From CAZHDI01 sp964531285 (GTDB lineage Bacteria > Pseudomonadota > Alphaproteobacteria > JAJFIK01): a DNA stretch of 5,322 nt. Positions 5,059 to 5,322 of the stretch are shown piece after piece. The translations under genes were made by a program, and so were the position numbers. The stretch lies in the NCBI GenBank assembly GCA_964531285.1, contig CAZHDI010000154.1:1-5322 (forward strand). The letters are read 5' to 3'. Within the stretch, counting starts at the first letter, position 1, and each line of letters starts with the position of its first letter. The notes below the pieces were generated by a model. That model was not told the DNA's origin and did no database searches. It saw only the letters and a list, made by a program, of their open reading frames with translations.

Positions 5059-5134
5059 TCCCCGGTAGCTCAGTTGGTAGAGCAAGCGGCTGTTAACCGC
5101 TCGGTCGCTGGTTCGAGTCCGGCCCGGGGAGCCA
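5059..5134 (+). tRNA. tRNA-Asn (anticodon GTT)
   Basis: This is a 76-nt gene with an encoded CCA (5132-5134). The acceptor arms TCCCCGG (5059-5065) and CCGGGGA (5124-5130) pair fully, and the discriminator is G (5131). The D-arm GCTC/GAGC is at 5068-5071/5080-5083. The anticodon stem AGCGG/CCGCT (5085-5089/5097-5101) holds GTT at 5092-5094. The T-arm GCTGG / TTCGAGT / CCGGC is at 5107-5123. All helices are sound. Confidence 0.98.
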
Positions 5135-5148
5135 ATTTTCGATTTTTT
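5135..5148 (+). terminator. T-rich tract after tRNA-Asn
   Basis: Directly after the CCA end comes AATTTTCGATTTTTTT, with seven T residues at its end. No dedicated GC-rich hairpin precedes it other than the tRNA itself. It probably assists termination of the tRNA transcript, but it is not a canonical intrinsic terminator. Confidence 0.35.
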
Positions 5149-5322
5149 TCCGCTCTGAACGGATTTCTTCGGCGTCGTGCACACCGGCCGGCGCAGCCGT
5201 TTCAGAAATGCGAGCTTGTCCGGGATGTTCCGAACCGCTTCTGACGGAGCGGCGCGGCGTCAAGGTCAAGCAAGATCGCGCAGGGCGCACGTCCTGTGCG
5301 GACAAGCGGCATCGCGCAGATC
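5149..5322. other. Unassigned sequence after tRNA-Asn
   Basis: No frame on either strand gives a recognisable protein, and the minus-strand frames entering from the right edge end quickly (for example TGA at 5268-5266). A small hairpin CGCAC/GTGCG (5286-5290/5296-5300) is the only structure noted. A gene to the right may begin or end just outside the window. No integrase or repeated tRNA 3' end is visible, so there is no evidence for an integrated element here. Confidence 0.4.

Noticed and set aside
4843..5184. 113-codon minus-strand frame with a Gly-Arg-Thr-Arg-Thr-Ser-Asp-Arg-type segment
   Set aside because: It is the antisense of tRNA-Asn and the terminator region. This segment is a well-known artefact from translating the complement of tRNA genes.
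5059..5322. tRNA-Asn as an attachment site for an integrated element
   Set aside because: No integrase gene, no repeat of the tRNA 3' end and no base-composition shift can be seen in the 188 bp that follow.

Overview
The window looks like chromosomal DNA from a GC-rich alphaproteobacterium of the Caulobacterales/Maricaulales/Hyphomonadaceae group. The strongest evidence is a protein that aligns end to end with the Caulobacter pole-organising protein PopZ. A perfect full CtrA-type box, TTAACC-N5-TTAACC, and alphaproteobacterial-style tRNA promoters support this. No mobile element, CRISPR array or insertion sequence is visible. The protein-coding part is conserved housekeeping and cell-polarity DNA.

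The left four-fifths (1-4441) is a run of four minus-strand genes. In transcription order they are a PCMT-family methyltransferase (pcm-like, 3788-4441), a TolC-family outer-membrane channel (2021-3562), popZ (780-1568) and the N-terminal part of valS (1-523, cut by the window edge). As far as I recall, Caulobacter has the same popZ / TolC-type (rsaFb) / valS neighbourhood. The genes do not form a tight operon. Gaps are 225 bp (pcm-tolC), 452 bp (tolC-popZ) and 256 bp (popZ-valS). A strong intrinsic terminator after popZ separates it from valS. The 452-bp gap holds several inverted repeats, including an operator-like CTGTC(T)AAG cluster, and no credible gene.

The right fifth (4442-5322) carries no protein gene that I can support. 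Reading rightwards it holds a divergent promoter region, tRNA-Cys(GCA), the CtrA box, two hairpins of which the second is a textbook terminator, a tRNA promoter, tRNA-Asn(GTT), and about 190 bp of unassigned sequence. The most interesting object is the roughly 110-bp interval 4830-4937. There a CtrA box, a stem-loop and a Rho-independent terminator together form a candidate small non-coding RNA gene under cell-cycle control.

Functionally, PopZ organises the cell pole and the TolC-like protein is the outer-membrane exit duct for type I secretion or efflux. ValRS charges tRNA-Val. The pcm-like enzyme keeps the SAM-binding fold but has lost the catalytic Thr-Ile-Ser motif of true isoaspartyl methyltransferases. 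The possible CtrA-controlled RNA would tie this locus to the same cell-cycle circuitry in which PopZ acts.
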